Positions 36,745 to 46,955 of a stretch of 50,715 nt of DNA are shown here, piece by piece; position 1 is the first letter of the stretch; each line of letters begins with the position of its first letter. Made by a program: the position numbers and the translations under genes. The DNA comes from a bacterium. GTDB taxonomy: Bacteria; Krumholzibacteriota; Krumholzibacteriia; LZORAL124-64-63. The stretch lies in the NCBI GenBank assembly GCA_016719645.1, contig JADJYS010000018.1, positions 1-50,715 on the forward strand. The letters run 5' to 3'. The notes beneath the pieces are model-generated. The model was not told where the DNA came from. It searched no databases and saw only the letters and a list, made by a program, of their open reading frames with translations.

Positions 36745-39700
36745 GCCTCTTCATCCGCCGGCCGGTCATGACCACGCTGATCATGCTGGCCATCCTGGGG
36801 GCCGGCGTCCTGGGCTACCGGCAGCTGCCGGTCAGCGACCTGCCGAACGTGGACTTCCCGACGATCTCGGTGTCGGCGGGCCTGCCCGGGGCCAGCCCCG
36901 AGACGATGGCCTCGGCGGTGGCCACGCCGCTGGAGAAGCAGTTCTCAACGATCGCCGGCATCGACAACATGACCTCCACGAGCAGCCTGGGCTCCACCTC
37001 GATCACCATCCAGTTCAGCCTCGAACGCGACATCGACGCCGCGGCGCAGGACGTGCAGGCCGCCATCGCCGCGGTGCAGCGCCAGCTGCCGAGCGACATG
37101 CCGTCGCCGCCGTCCTACCAGAAGGTGAACCCGGCCGACTCGCCCATCCTGATGATCAACATCACGTCGCCGACGCTGCCGCTGTCGGTGCTGGACGAGT
37201 ACGCGCAGACGATCATCGCGCGGCGCATCTCGATGGTCAGCGGCGTGGCCCAGGTGCAGGTCTACGGCTCGCAGAAGTACGCGGTGCGCGTGCAGCTGGA
37301 CCCGCAGGCGCTGGCCTCGCGCGGCATCGGCCTCGACCAGGTCGTCCAGTCGATCCAGGCCAACAACGTCAACCTGCCGACCGGCACGCTGTGGGGAGCC
37401 GACAAGGCCACGACCGTGCGCGCCACCGGCCAGCTCGAGTCGGCGGCCGAGTACCGGCCGATCGTCGTGGCCTACCGCGACGGCGCGCCGGTGCGGCTGC
37501 AGGACCTCGGGCGCGTCATCGACAGCGTGCAGAACGACCGGACCGCCAGCTGGTTCGTCGACCAGCGCGCGATCATGCTGGCGGTGCAGCGGCAGCCCGG
37601 CACGAACACCGACGAGGTCTCGCGCAAGGTGCAGGCCCTGCTGCCCGAGCTGCGCAGCCAGCTGCCGGCCGCCGCGACGCTCAACGTGATGATCGACCGG
37701 GCCCAGCCGATCCGCGAGTCGGTCCACGACGTGAAGTTCACGCTGCTGCTGACGCTGTGCCTGGTGGTGCTGGTGATCTTCCTGTTCCTGCGCAACCTGT
37801 CGGCCACGGTGATCCCCAGCCTCGCGCTGCCGATGTCGCTGGTCGGCACCTTCAGCGTCATGGCGCTGCTCGGCCACAGCCTCGACAACCTGTCGCTGAT
37901 GGCGCTGACGCTGTCGGTCGGCTTCGTCGTCGACGACGCCATCGTGATGCTGGAGAACATCTACCGGCACCTGGAGATGGGGAAGAAGCCCTACCAGGCC
38001 GCGGTCGACGGGGCGCGCGAGGTCGGCTTCACCATCGTCTCGATGACGCTCTCGCTGGCCGCCGTCTTCATCCCCATCCTGTTCATGGGCGGGATCATGG
38101 GGCGCCTGTTCCGCGAGTTCGCGGTCGTCATCATGACGGCGATCCTGGTGTCGGGCTTCGTCTCGCTGACGCTGACCCCGATGATGTGCAGCCGCTTCCT
38201 GAAGCCCCAGCACGTGAAGCACAACCGGCTCTACGACGGCATCGAGCAAATCTGGGTGGACGGGCTCGCCCTCTACGAGCGCACGCTGGGCATCGCGATG
38301 CGCCACAAGCGCGCCACCCTGCTGCTGTCGGCGGCGGTGTTCGCCGGCACGCTGGTCCTGTTCCGCGTGGTCCCGAAGGGGTTCATCCCCAGCACGGACA
38401 CCGGCTACCTCACCGGGACCACCGAAGGCGCCGAGGGCCTCTCCTTCGAGGCCATGCGGACGCACCAGCAGAGCGTGGCGGCGGTGCTGGCGCAGGACCC
38501 GAACATCGACGTCTTCATGTCGAGCGTGGGAGCCGGCGGCCCGACCTCCTCCGGCAACCAGGGGCGCTTCTTCCTGCGCCTGAAGCCCCGCGCCGAGCGC
38601 GAACTGAGCGCCGACGAGGTCGTCGCCGGCCTGCGCGGGAAGCTGGCCGCGATCCCGGGCATCCGCGCCTTCGTCAACAACCCGCCGGCCATCAACATCG
38701 GCGCGCGCTTCGCGTCGGGGCTCTACCAGTTCACCATGCAGTCGGCCGACCTCGAGGCGCTCTACGCGGCCGCGCCCGGCTTCGAGGCCCGGCTGCGCCA
38801 GGAGCCCCTGCTGCGCGACGTCAACAGCGACCTGCGCGTCAGCAACCCCGAGGTGGAGGTGGTCATCGACCGCGACCGCGCCGCCTCGCTCGGCGTGACG
38901 CCGCGGGCCATCGAGGAGACGCTCTACTCGGCGTTCGGCACGCGCCAGGTGTCGACCATCCTGGCCCCCAATAACCAGTACTACGTGCTGATGGAGCTGC
39001 TGCCGGAGCGCCAGCGCGACCCCGAGGCCGTCGCGCAGCTCTACGTGAGGGCGGCGGACGGCGAACTGGTGCCGCTGTCGGCGATCGCGCAGATCGTGCC
39101 CGGCGTCGGCCCGCTCACGGTCAACCACTCGGGGCAGCTGCCGTCGGTGACGGTGTCCTTCAACCTGGGCGAAGGGGTGGCGCTGAGCGAGGCCGTGGCG
39201 GCCGTCAACCGCGTGGCCCGCGAGACGCTGCCGTCGTCGATCGTCACGAACTTCGCGGGCACCGCGCAGGCGTTCAAGGCCTCGCAGGCCGGCATGACGT
39301 CGATGCTCATCCTCGCCATCCTGGTCATCTACCTGATCCTGGGCATCCTCTACGAGAGCTTCGTGCACCCGATCACGATCCTGACCGGCCTGCCCTTCGC
39401 CCTGTTCGGGGCGCTGCTGACGCTGCTGATCTTCAGGGCCGACCTGAGCCTCTACAGCTTCGTCGGCCTGATCATGCTGATCGGCGTGGTGAAGAAGAAC
39501 GCCATCATGATGATCGACTTCGCGCTGGACGAGAAACGCCGGGGCACGCCGACCGAGGCGGCCATCGTGAAGGCCTGCAGCATCCGCTTCCGTCCGATCA
39601 TGATGACCACGCTGGCGGCGCTGGTCGGCACGCTGCCGATCGCGCTGGGGATGGGGGCGGGCGCGGAGGCGCGGCGGCCGCTGGGCCTGTGCGTCGTGGG

Positions 39701-39815
39701 CGGGCTGCTGTTCTCGCAGCTGATCACGCTCTACGTGACGCCGGTTTTCTTCACCTACCTCGACCGCTTCCAGGAGCGGCTGAGCCGCGGGAGGGCGGGC
39801 CGACCCGTGTCCTGA
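36741..39815 (+). CDS. RND multidrug efflux transporter (MdtB/MdtC-like, HAE1 family)
   Basis: The 1024-residue protein starts MSLFIRRPVMTTLIMLAILG, the canonical RND opening. SGVAQVQVYGSQKYAVRVQL and QSIQANNVNLPTGTLWG resemble the MdtBC branch. The proton-relay helix 4 carries two Asp in SVGFVVDDAIVMLENIYRH. The second half has SMLILAILVIYLILGILYES and GVVKKNAIMMIDFALDEK, and the protein ends with LITLYVTPVFFTYLDRFQER. Twelve helices and two large periplasmic loops are present. It uses the proton gradient to expel hydrophobic or amphiphilic compounds. A hairpin follows at 39823. Only one RND subunit is encoded here, so it would form a homotrimer. Confidence 0.96.
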   Translation: MSLFIRRPVMTTLIMLAILGAGVLGYRQLPVSDLPNVDFPTISVSAGLPGASPETMASAVATPLEKQFSTIAGIDNMTSTSSLGSTSITIQFSLERDIDAAAQDVQAAIAAVQRQLPSDMPSPPSYQKVNPADSPILMINITSPTLPLSVLDEYAQTIIARRISMVSGVAQVQVYGSQKYAVRVQLDPQALASRGIGLDQVVQSIQANNVNLPTGTLWGADKATTVRATGQLESAAEYRPIVVAYRDGAPVRLQDLGRVIDSVQNDRTASWFVDQRAIMLAVQRQPGTNTDEVSRKVQALLPELRSQLPAAATLNVMIDRAQPIRESVHDVKFTLLLTLCLVVLVIFLFLRNLSATVIPSLALPMSLVGTFSVMALLGHSLDNLSLMALTLSVGFVVDDAIVMLENIYRHLEMGKKPYQAAVDGAREVGFTIVSMTLSLAAVFIPILFMGGIMGRLFREFAVVIMTAILVSGFVSLTLTPMMCSRFLKPQHVKHNRLYDGIEQIWVDGLALYERTLGIAMRHKRATLLLSAAVFAGTLVLFRVVPKGFIPSTDTGYLTGTTEGAEGLSFEAMRTHQQSVAAVLAQDPNIDVFMSSVGAGGPTSSGNQGRFFLRLKPRAERELSADEVVAGLRGKLAAIPGIRAFVNNPPAINIGARFASGLYQFTMQSADLEALYAAAPGFEARLRQEPLLRDVNSDLRVSNPEVEVVIDRDRAASLGVTPRAIEETLYSAFGTRQVSTILAPNNQYYVLMELLPERQRDPEAVAQLYVRAADGELVPLSAIAQIVPGVGPLTVNHSGQLPSVTVSFNLGEGVALSEAVAAVNRVARETLPSSIVTNFAGTAQAFKASQAGMTSMLILAILVIYLILGILYESFVHPITILTGLPFALFGALLTLLIFRADLSLYSFVGLIMLIGVVKKNAIMMIDFALDEKRRGTPTEAAIVKACSIRFRPIMMTTLAALVGTLPIALGMGAGAEARRPLGLCVVGGLLFSQLITLYVTPVFFTYLDRFQERLSRGRAGRPVS

Positions 39816-39822
39816 CCCGCAG

Positions 39823-39855
39823 GCGGGGAGCGACGGACGAGCCGCCGCTCCCCGC
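39823..39855 (+). terminator. Terminator-like hairpin at the end of the RND operon
   Basis: GCGGGGAGCG (39823-39832) pairs perfectly with CGCTCCCCGC (39846-39855) around a 13-base loop. It lies between the convergent RND and hydrolase genes and may serve both. There is no T-tract. Confidence 0.55.
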
Positions 39856-39872
39856 ACCCGACGCAGTGCCGC

Positions 39873-41306
39873 TCAGTCGGCGTGCGGTCCCGCACGCTCC
39901 CCGTGGCCGCGGCCCGCGTGATCCCGGACCCACTCCAGGATCGGCCGCCACACCAGATCCGGCGCATTCGACGCCGTGAAGATGTCGATGTGACCGTAGT
40001 CGAGCTGCCGCTCGGGTGCCCCGACCGAGACGTAGAGCTGCGTGACGTCCGTGCTGCCGAGGTAGCCGACCGTCGCGGCGCTGGAGGGCGCGATCCCACC
40101 CTCGGCGCCGATGTCCAGGACGGGCACGGTGATGTCCCCCAGGTGCGACACATAGGGGCTGTCCATCATGGCGAGCAGTTTGAAGTACTCGAGTTCGAAA
40201 AGCAGCGGCTCGTAGGCGGCCGTGTTCTCGATGAAGTCGAGCCACTGGTCGACGGTGACGAACTGGAAACCGACCGGGAGGCCGTCTTCCAGGACGGGGG
40301 CCAGGTAGTGGATCGGCGTCGGCGGGAACATCGGCCCGCCGCCCAGGAAGAGCGCGAACTGGTAATTGGTCAATCCCGGCGCGAACGGGGAGTCACCGTC
40401 CGGATCCGAGCGGGCGAGCATCGAGACGTCGTAGGTGATCAGGGGATCCTGGAACTGCCCGCCGTCGTAGAGCGACTGGTACAGGTCGACCCAGCCCAGG
40501 TTGTTCTCGATCCATTCGGGATCATCCGAGCGGACCCCGCAGTCCGCCGCGATGTAGCCCTTGACCTGACGCAGGCGCGCCGGGCGCTGGGCTTCCTCGT
40601 TCAGCAGGGTGTAGCCGGTCATGCAGCCGCTGCTGTAGCCCAGCAGCAGCATCTGGTCGAGGCCGTTGCCGGTCAGCCAGCGGGAGAGCCGCGCCACGGC
40701 CAGCCCGGTGGCGAGATGGTCGGACTCCTTGGCGAGTCCCCAGCCCTCGAAGAACGAGAAGTCGGTCTCCTCGCGCGGCACGAGATTCCAGGCCTGGTCC
40801 ATCCCCCAGACGTCGATGCCGTTGCGCGCCAGGAAGACGGCGAGCCCGAAGTCGTCGGGCAGGTTCGGGGAGAACTGGCCGGGGATGAACATCCCCTCGA
40901 AGTCCTTGAGATCGCCGTGCAGCAGGAAGAGCGTCTTCTCGGTGCGGACGGGCCGGTAGGGCCGGTTCTCGCGCACGACCCGGTGGATGCCGATGCGGTC
41001 GTACCGCCCCGGCCCGGTCTGGACCGTCGCGCTGTAGTGGACGATGTTGCCGCTGATGACCTCGCGCTCGAACTGGCCGACCAGCCCCGCGCCTCCCGAC
41101 TTCAACGCCTCCTGGACGTCCTGCGGCAGCGCTTCGCCTGCCTCGAGCCAGTCGCCGGCGCGCACCAGTTCCGACGCCATGGTCTCGGGCGCGTACCCGG
41201 CGTCGGGGCCGGAGAGGGAAGCGGTGGGAGCGCCCGGATCCTGCGAGCAGCCGCAGGCCAGGAGCATCGCGAGCAACGCAAGCACGATCAACGCCGAACG
41301 TCGCAT
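39873..41306 (-). CDS. Lipoprotein alpha/beta hydrolase
   Basis: GGAGG precedes ATG 41306. The lipobox LLACGC near residue 20 anchors the protein in the envelope. The catalytic elbow GYSSGCMTGY is near residue 222; a candidate acid lies in VPVLDIGAEGG and the His in DYGHIDIF near the end. The early strand LFLLHGDLKDFEG supplies the oxyanion region and GIDVWGMDQAWN the next strand. These features match large secreted esterase- or lipase-like hydrolases, and LDYGHIDIF (GHxD) resembles the PhaC/lipase branch. The substrate is unknown, possibly an ester or lipid. The length is 477 residues, a stand-alone gene. Confidence 0.85.
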   Translation of the reverse strand: MRRSALIVLALLAMLLACGCSQDPGAPTASLSGPDAGYAPETMASELVRAGDWLEAGEALPQDVQEALKSGGAGLVGQFEREVISGNIVHYSATVQTGPGRYDRIGIHRVVRENRPYRPVRTEKTLFLLHGDLKDFEGMFIPGQFSPNLPDDFGLAVFLARNGIDVWGMDQAWNLVPREETDFSFFEGWGLAKESDHLATGLAVARLSRWLTGNGLDQMLLLGYSSGCMTGYTLLNEEAQRPARLRQVKGYIAADCGVRSDDPEWIENNLGWVDLYQSLYDGGQFQDPLITYDVSMLARSDPDGDSPFAPGLTNYQFALFLGGGPMFPPTPIHYLAPVLEDGLPVGFQFVTVDQWLDFIENTAAYEPLLFELEYFKLLAMMDSPYVSHLGDITVPVLDIGAEGGIAPSSAATVGYLGSTDVTQLYVSVGAPERQLDYGHIDIFTASNAPDLVWRPILEWVRDHAGRGHGERAGPHAD

Positions 41307-41449
41307 GAGAGACCTCCTTCCGGCTGCCGGACGGGAGGCGCGATGACGGTAATCCATGACCCGTCGACGTTCCCACCGACAGCCACGCCAGAATTTTGAG
41401 ATGTGGATCGCAGTTGCAATAAGGGGTGGGCGCTACCCTCGCGGCGGCG

Positions 41450-41478
41450 AGCATAGACCAACGCGGCGATCATTTCAA
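41450..41478 (-). promoter_or_regulatory. Sigma-70-like promoter for the lipoprotein hydrolase
   Basis: Minus strand TTGAAA (41478-41473), 17 bases, TATGCT (41455-41450), about 140 bases upstream of ATG 41306. The rest of the 197-base gap shows nothing else. Confidence 0.5.
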
Positions 41479-41503
41479 GGGGGGCGGTTTTCGGGGGCCG
41501 AGG

Positions 41504-43159
41504 TCAGGGCAGGCGCCGCAGCAGCACCAGCGTCACGTCGTCGCTGGTGGGCGCTTCGCCCACGAAGGCCTTCACGTCGGCCAGCACGGCGTCGCGCACG
41601 TCGGCCGTCGGGCGGCCGCGCAGGGACGCCAGCAGTTTGCGCAGGCGTTCGTCGCCGTAGTCCTCGTCGGCGGCGTTCCAGGCCTCGGGGATGCCGTCGG
41701 TGTACAGGGCCAGCAGGTCGCCGGCCGCGAGCGACGCGGTGCCGGCCTTCCAGACGCCGTCGTCCATCAGCGCCACCGGCAGGCCCGTCCCGGTCAGCGT
41801 GAAGGTGGTGCCGTCGCCGCGCACCACGAAGGGCGGGTTGTGCCCGGCGTTGACGTAGGCCAGCTCGCCGGTGGCGGGATCGAGCAGCCCCACGAACAGC
41901 GTGGCGTAGCGGATGGGCTCGGTGGCGGCGAAGAGGACCGCGTTGAGCCGGTGGACCAGGTCCGACAAGTCGGCGATCGAGCCGGCCAGCCCCCGCAGCA
42001 GCGGCAACAGCGAAGAGACCAGCAGAGCCGCGCCCAGCCCCTTGCCCGCCACGTCCCCGATCACGACCGCCAGGCGCCCGTCGGGCAGCGGGAAGACGTC
42101 GTAGAGGTCGCCGCCGACCTCGGTGCAGGACTCCAGGTGGGTCAGCAGCTCCCAGCCCGGCACCGCCGGCGACTCGGCGGGCAGCAGCGTGGCCATGATG
42201 CGCCTGGCTGCGCCCAGCTCGGTGTCGAGGCGCTGCTTCTCGGCCTCCATGGTGTGGTAGCGCGCGTGGGTCAGGGCGACCGCGATGCAGTTGGCCAGCA
42301 GGGTGAAGGCCTTCAGCTCGTCGGTGGTGTAGCGATCGGCGGTGTCGGCGGAGTCGGCGTAGAGCAGGCCGATCACGCTCTGGTTGTCGAACAGCGGCGC
42401 GGCCATGGCCGTGTGCAGGCCCTGCGAGACGATGCTCATCTGCGCCTGCAGCGCCACGTCCCGCTGCGCGTCCTCGATCAGGAACGACACCCGCTCGCCG
42501 AGCACGCGATCGATCACCGTCCGGCTGAGCATGATGTTGTCGGCCTCGCCGCCGCCGCGCACGCGCGAGGCGCGCACCTGCGGCTCGCCGTTCTGCTCGT
42601 CCAGCAGCACGATCAGCGCCCGCTCGGGCGCCATGGCCGCGTCGACGAGGTCCAGGATGGGTTCGAACAGGTCCTCCGGCGCGCCGGGGGAGATCAGCAA
42701 ACTGCCGGCCTCGGCCAGCACGGTGAACAGCTCAGCCCGCTTGCCGCCCCCGCGCGATGCGAGGCGCTCGCTGCGGTCGCGCCCGGTGACCTCGTGCCAG
42801 GTGATCGCCACGCCCGTCGACGGCCGGTCGCCGACGAAGGTCATCAGCGCCCGGGTGTCCTGCTTGCCGCCCACGGTCAGCGTCGCGCGGCCCAGGGTCA
42901 GCTTGTCGCCGAACTCCAGCTCGTGCCAGTCGTCGATCGGTTGGCCGTTGACCTGCGTACCGTTGTGGCTGCCCAGGTCGCGCAGCCGCGCCCGGCCGTC
43001 GCGGAACTCGATCTCGGCGTGCCGTCGCGAGATCGAGGATTCGGACAGCAGGACGTCGCAGTCCGCGGCGCGGCCCGCGACGTGGACGCCTTCGCCCAGC
43101 TCGAAGCGGACGTCGAGGTCGCCGACCCGGCCGCCCAGGATGAGGGTGCGCTTTTCCAT
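41504..43159 (-). CDS. FHA-GAF-SpoIIE (PP2C-type) protein phosphatase
   Basis: Residues about 20-100 form an FHA phosphopeptide-binding domain (AADCDVLLSESSISRRHAEI, DLGSHNGTQVNGQPI). A GAF-like sensor follows at about 145-300 (APERALIVLLDEQNGEPQVR, HTAMAAPLFDNQSVIGLLYA). The PP2C/SpoIIE catalytic domain fills 330-551: VGGDLYDVFPLPDGRLAVVI, GDVAGKGLGAAL with the metal-binding Asp, YVNAGHNPPFVV, LLALYTDGIPEAWN and SDDVTLVLL. Enzymes of this plan dephosphorylate anti-sigma-antagonist-type partners or Ser/Thr-kinase targets. The FHA domain fits crosstalk with the Ser/Thr kinase at 20981-24042. The start MEKRTLI is chosen at 43159. It is the last gene of an operon with the PAS protein and the metalloprotease. 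Confidence 0.9.
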   Translation of the reverse strand: MEKRTLILGGRVGDLDVRFELGEGVHVAGRAADCDVLLSESSISRRHAEIEFRDGRARLRDLGSHNGTQVNGQPIDDWHELEFGDKLTLGRATLTVGGKQDTRALMTFVGDRPSTGVAITWHEVTGRDRSERLASRGGGKRAELFTVLAEAGSLLISPGAPEDLFEPILDLVDAAMAPERALIVLLDEQNGEPQVRASRVRGGGEADNIMLSRTVIDRVLGERVSFLIEDAQRDVALQAQMSIVSQGLHTAMAAPLFDNQSVIGLLYADSADTADRYTTDELKAFTLLANCIAVALTHARYHTMEAEKQRLDTELGAARRIMATLLPAESPAVPGWELLTHLESCTEVGGDLYDVFPLPDGRLAVVIGDVAGKGLGAALLVSSLLPLLRGLAGSIADLSDLVHRLNAVLFAATEPIRYATLFVGLLDPATGELAYVNAGHNPPFVVRGDGTTFTLTGTGLPVALMDDGVWKAGTASLAAGDLLALYTDGIPEAWNAADEDYGDERLRKLLASLRGRPTADVRDAVLADVKAFVGEAPTSDDVTLVLLRRLP

Positions 43160-43202
43160 GCCGACCAGGATAGATCGGTTGCCCGGATCGCGCCTCCCGG
43201 AA

Positions 43203-43547
43203 TCATCCCTGGCGAACGAAGTGCGGCATCTCAGCCGGGATCTCCAGGGACAGCTCGACGAAGCCGGCGTACGCGCCATCCCGGTACCAGGGCGACTGGT
43301 AGATGAGCTTGCGCACGCCGCGCTTCTCGATGGTGTAGGCGTTGCGGGTCTGGCCGGCCAGCATGGACGCCACCTGGGAGCGCGAGGGTTCGGGGTGGCA
43401 GTCCAGGAGGTTCAGGCCGACCAGGGCGGCGGCGCCCTGCTCGGCGAAGGTCGCGATCGCGCGGGCGTTCATCTCCAGGATGATGCCCTGTGGGTCGCAG
43501 ACCGTGATCGCGGCGGGGAACTCGTGGATCCAGGCGCAGGGCTGCAC
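43203..43547 (-). CDS. Single-domain PAS protein
   Basis: GAGGAGG sits six bases before the GTG at 43547, just after the protease stop, fixing the start. The 114-residue protein is one PAS domain: FPAAITVCDPQGIILEMNAR, IATFAEQGAAALVGLNLLDC, HPEPSRSQVASML, and the last strands GVRKLIYQSPWYRDGAYAGF and VELSLEIPAEMPHF. The CHPEPSR and YQSPWY elements recur in a widespread stand-alone PAS family, often near signalling genes; the ligand is not known to me. Its place between a surface metalloprotease and a SpoIIE phosphatase suggests it feeds that phosphatase. This is inference. Confidence 0.85.
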   Translation of the reverse strand: MQPCAWIHEFPAAITVCDPQGIILEMNARAIATFAEQGAAALVGLNLLDCHPEPSRSQVASMLAGQTRNAYTIEKRGVRKLIYQSPWYRDGAYAGFVELSLEIPAEMPHFVRQG

Positions 43548-43557
43548 GGCGGCCTCC

Positions 43558-46500
43558 TCAGCGGACCAGCATGATCTTGCGCGTCTCGGCGACGCCCGCC
43601 GCTTCGAAGCGCGCGAAGTAGACGCCCGACGCGGCGGGCCGGCCGCGGGCGTCGCGGCCCGTCCAGACCAGCGCGTGGCGGCCGGCGGGCTTCTCGCCCT
43701 CGAGCAGGCAGGCCACCTCGCGGCCGGCCAGGTCGTGGACCGACACGCGGACGCGCCCCGGGGCGGCCAGATCATAGCGCACCGTCACGCTGGGGTTGAA
43801 CGGATTCGGAAAGATCTCGGCCAGCGCGTTGCGCGCGGGCAGACCGGTCGCCGGCGGGTCGTCCACGCCGGTGACCGCGCCGGCCAGCGTGAAGTCGACG
43901 TAGGAATGCGTCTCGAAGAGGCCGGACCAGGCGGCGGAGTACTCCCAGGCGTCGGAGCCCACCACGGGCGCCACGGTGACGTTCAGGCCGAGCACGCGCC
44001 CCTGCTCGAGGGTGAGGCCCTGCACCACGGGCGTGCCGGCGCCGGCCGGGTACCAGGTGAAGCCCGCGCCGGGCGGCAGCGTCGCCGGGATCAGGACCTC
44101 GGTGCGGTAGACGCCACCGGTGAAGGTCGAGGCGATCTGGGCGCCGGCGACCGGCCCGCGGTCGTAGACCGACACGCCGGCCAGCCCGTGGGCGAAGGTG
44201 ATGTCGTTGCCGTCGCCCCAGACGTCGCCGATGTGGTTGGCCCGGTTGTCGGGGTTGTCGGTGTCCGTTGCGCTGCCGACGTGACGGACGGGCGACTCCC
44301 AGCGGCCGTCCTCGCCGCTGCCGTCGACCGAGACGTGGAAGCGCAGCCGCACCGACGACGCGAACGCGAAGTAGAGGCCGTCGGCGCGCCAGCCCGCATA
44401 ACTCTCGAGCGTGAAGGGGAGGGGCGCTCGTGTAGTAGTAGCCCGTGGCGAAAGGCGGCCAGGACGGTTCCAGGACGCCGTCGATCACCGGCGCGGTATC
44501 GAGCCGCGGCAAGACTGTCGCGACGTCGTAGAGCGGTTCGGGATCGGCGCCGTCCAGGACGCCGTCGCCGTCGGTGTCCGGGACGGTCGGCAGGGTGCCG
44601 CGGAAGTCGTAGCGGGCGTACTCGGCGAGGTCGCCGAGACCGTCGAAGTCCGTGTCGGGCTGCACGGGGCTGGAGCCGAAGCCCGCCTCGTCCCGGGCGA
44701 CGCGGTCGTCGGCGTCGGGCAGGCCGTCGCCGTCGGCGTCCAGGCACTCCAGAACCCCGTCGTAGGGGGCGGGGAAGGTCAGCCAGGAGTCCCCGTACAG
44801 GCGGTTCGTCACCGCGATACCGTTGTAGTGGGGGCCCCAGTCCAGGTGCCGGCCCTCGCCGCCGAAGAGGCCGGGGTAGTCCCACGCGAAGTGGCAGAAC
44901 ACGACGTCCGGCGTGGCGTCGCCGGTGATGTCGTCCATGCGTTCGAGCACGTGGTGCATCTCGTGGGTGAAGGTCCAGGCGACGCTGTAGTCGACGGCGG
45001 CCAGGTTCTCGGGGTAGGTCACGCTGCAGACCGTGCCCAGCGCGGCGATCGTGCTGTCGAAGACGTGGTACGGGCCGAGGCAGCCGGCCAGGTGCAGGCC
45101 CATCAGGTAGGCGACGTCGTACTGGTCGTCGCGAACGCCGCGGGCGCGCAGGTCGGCCTCGACCTCGGGGCCCCACTCGTCGGCCGGCAGGGGCGCGTCG
45201 ATGTAGAGGAAGGTCGGGTCGAAGTTCAGGTTGCCCTCGGTGGTGCGCCAGTAGAACTCGATCGCCTTGTGGATCCCCTGGGTCATGCGGTTGATGTCGT
45301 TGGCGGAGTAGCCCTCGGTGTAAAACGCGACGAGCAGCTCCAGGTTCTTGTGCCGGGAGAGACCGGATGAGGCTGTCTGCATGGTCGCGGCGCAGCCCGA
45401 CGACAGCGCGGTGATCCGCGAACCGAAGGCGTCGATGCCGACGACGCGATACTCGTAGGCCTGTCCCGGCGTCAGTCCGCCGTCGGTGAACGACGTGCGG
45501 GCGAGCACGCGCTTGACCACGGCGAAGGCGCCGCCGGCGGGCCGCCGCTCGATCTCGTAGCCGGCCAGGGCGGTGGCGACGACCGGGTCCCAGTCCACGC
45601 GCGCGGTGGTGCGGAAGCCGACGGCGCGCGCGTTCGCGGGGGCGGGCAGCGCGGCCTGGACGTTGATCGCCACGGCGTCTCCTGCGGCGTGCCAAGTGGC
45701 GACGGCGTTCGTGGCGCCGACCCGGCGGCCGAGGATGCGGCCCTGGGCGTCGACCTTGGCGACGGTCGTATCGACCACCGTCCAACTGCAGGCCGCTGGC
45801 GGCACCTGCAGGACGGGTCCGCTGGTCGCGGTCGCGGTGATAACAGGCGTGACCGTCCAGCCCACCGCGACCTGCACCGGATCGGGCGCGATCGCCAGCG
45901 ATGCGAAGGTCAGGCCGCGCGCGTAGCTCTCGAGGATCTCGTCGGCGGTGCGCACCGTGCTGCTGATGCGCACCTCGTCGAGCCGACCGTCCAGGGGGCC
46001 GGCCGCGCCTTCGCCGCCGATCTGGAAGGTGGCGGCCGCGATGGCCGGCAACGCGAAGCCCACCGGTTCCTGGGCGCGCAGCTCGCCGTCGATGAAGACC
46101 TGGACCTGCGTGGCGCTCCAGGTGAAGGCGCAGTGGTGCCACTCGCCTGCGAGCCACTCGGACGCGACCGAGAAGCCGGCCCCGCGCTCCGACGTGCCGT
46201 CGGGCCCCCAGCGGTTGACGATGATGCGCAGGAAGTCGCCGCCGTCCTTGCAGATCAAGAGGCCGCCCCAGGTGCCCCAGGCGAGCACGTTGCGGTCCTG
46301 GTTGTCGTCGCCGTTCCAGTTCGGGCGCAGCCAGCACTCGAGCGTGCCCTGTGCAGCGGCGAGATTCGCGGCCGCGTTGTAGGAGAGGCGGCTGCCGGAC
46401 GGCAGATTCACGCCATTGCCGAACCTGCCCGCTGCGTACGAGAGGCCGGTGGCCTGGGTCGGCGTCTCGCCGGCGGCGCCGTTGGCCGAGCTGTTGAAGT

Positions 46501-46630
46501 GCAGCAGCAGCGAGGTATTGGCGTCGGGAGTGTGTTCCTGGGCGAAGGCGGCGCCGGCCAGCAGCATGATCGACAGCGCGGCGAACCAAGCGGCGCGCGA
46601 ACGCGCGCGGCCATGCGGGTGACGGTGCAT
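43558..46630 (-). CDS. Large exported metalloprotease-like protein: LamG, Ig/FN3, HExxH, TSP3 and FlgD-like tail, one frameshift
   Basis: GGGGGAG precedes ATG 46630. After the signal peptide (AALSIMLLAGAAFA) come a LamG/concanavalin-like domain (about 45-230, GEWHHCAFTWSATQVQVFID), a BIG2-like domain (about 245-330) and a fibronectin III domain (about 335-415, LAGYEIERRPAGGAFAVVKR). A zinc-metallopeptidase-like core has HEMHH at 556-560. Two calcium repeats follow (DADGDGLPDADD, DTDGDGVLDGADP), then a carbohydrate-binding-like beta domain and a FlgD/type IX-like tail (NPFNPSVTVRYDL, GVYFARFEAAG). One extra base (G run 44421-44424 on the forward strand) splits the frame. The repaired length is 1023 residues. 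It probably acts at the surface on protein or polysaccharide matrix. Confidence 0.88.
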
Positions 46631-46955
46631 TTCGGAACTCCCCCTGGGCTCGGATCACGGGTCGAGGAACACTCAGTGATGGCTATGGCAATGCAATCCT
46701 GTCGGATACGGGTCGTGGCGCCGTCGGCGGCGCCGTCGGAATGACCCGGGAAGTGGCGGGGGAGCTGACGAAATCCCGAGTTCAACAAGGCTACTCTGTC
46801 CGGAGGGGGTTTTCAAGGGGCTGGACCGGGGGCCGAGGGACTCAAGCGGGTGCCGGAAGGGCCGATATCTTGACAGGTTGGGGGGGATCGGCTATCGTAC
46901 CGATTCCGCCGGGACGCCGGGATTCAACCCCGGCGCAGGCGCAACGAGTTCTGGT
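46631..46955. other. Intergenic region upstream of tRNA-Asn
   Basis: 325 bases between the start of the protease gene and tRNA-Asn. It contains the tRNA promoter at 46870-46898. I see no gene and no convincing protease promoter. Confidence 0.5.
46870..46898 (+). promoter_or_regulatory. Promoter of tRNA-Asn
   Basis: TTGACA (46870-46875), 17-base G-rich spacer, TATCGT (46893-46898). Transcription would begin about 50 bases before the tRNA. Confidence 0.65.

Noticed and set aside
36945..39857. A 970-codon minus-strand frame opposite the RND pump, and similar long frames opposite the S9 peptidase and the metalloprotease
   Set aside because: Same reason: no signal, domain or ribosome-binding site, and composition typical of the antisense of high-GC genes.
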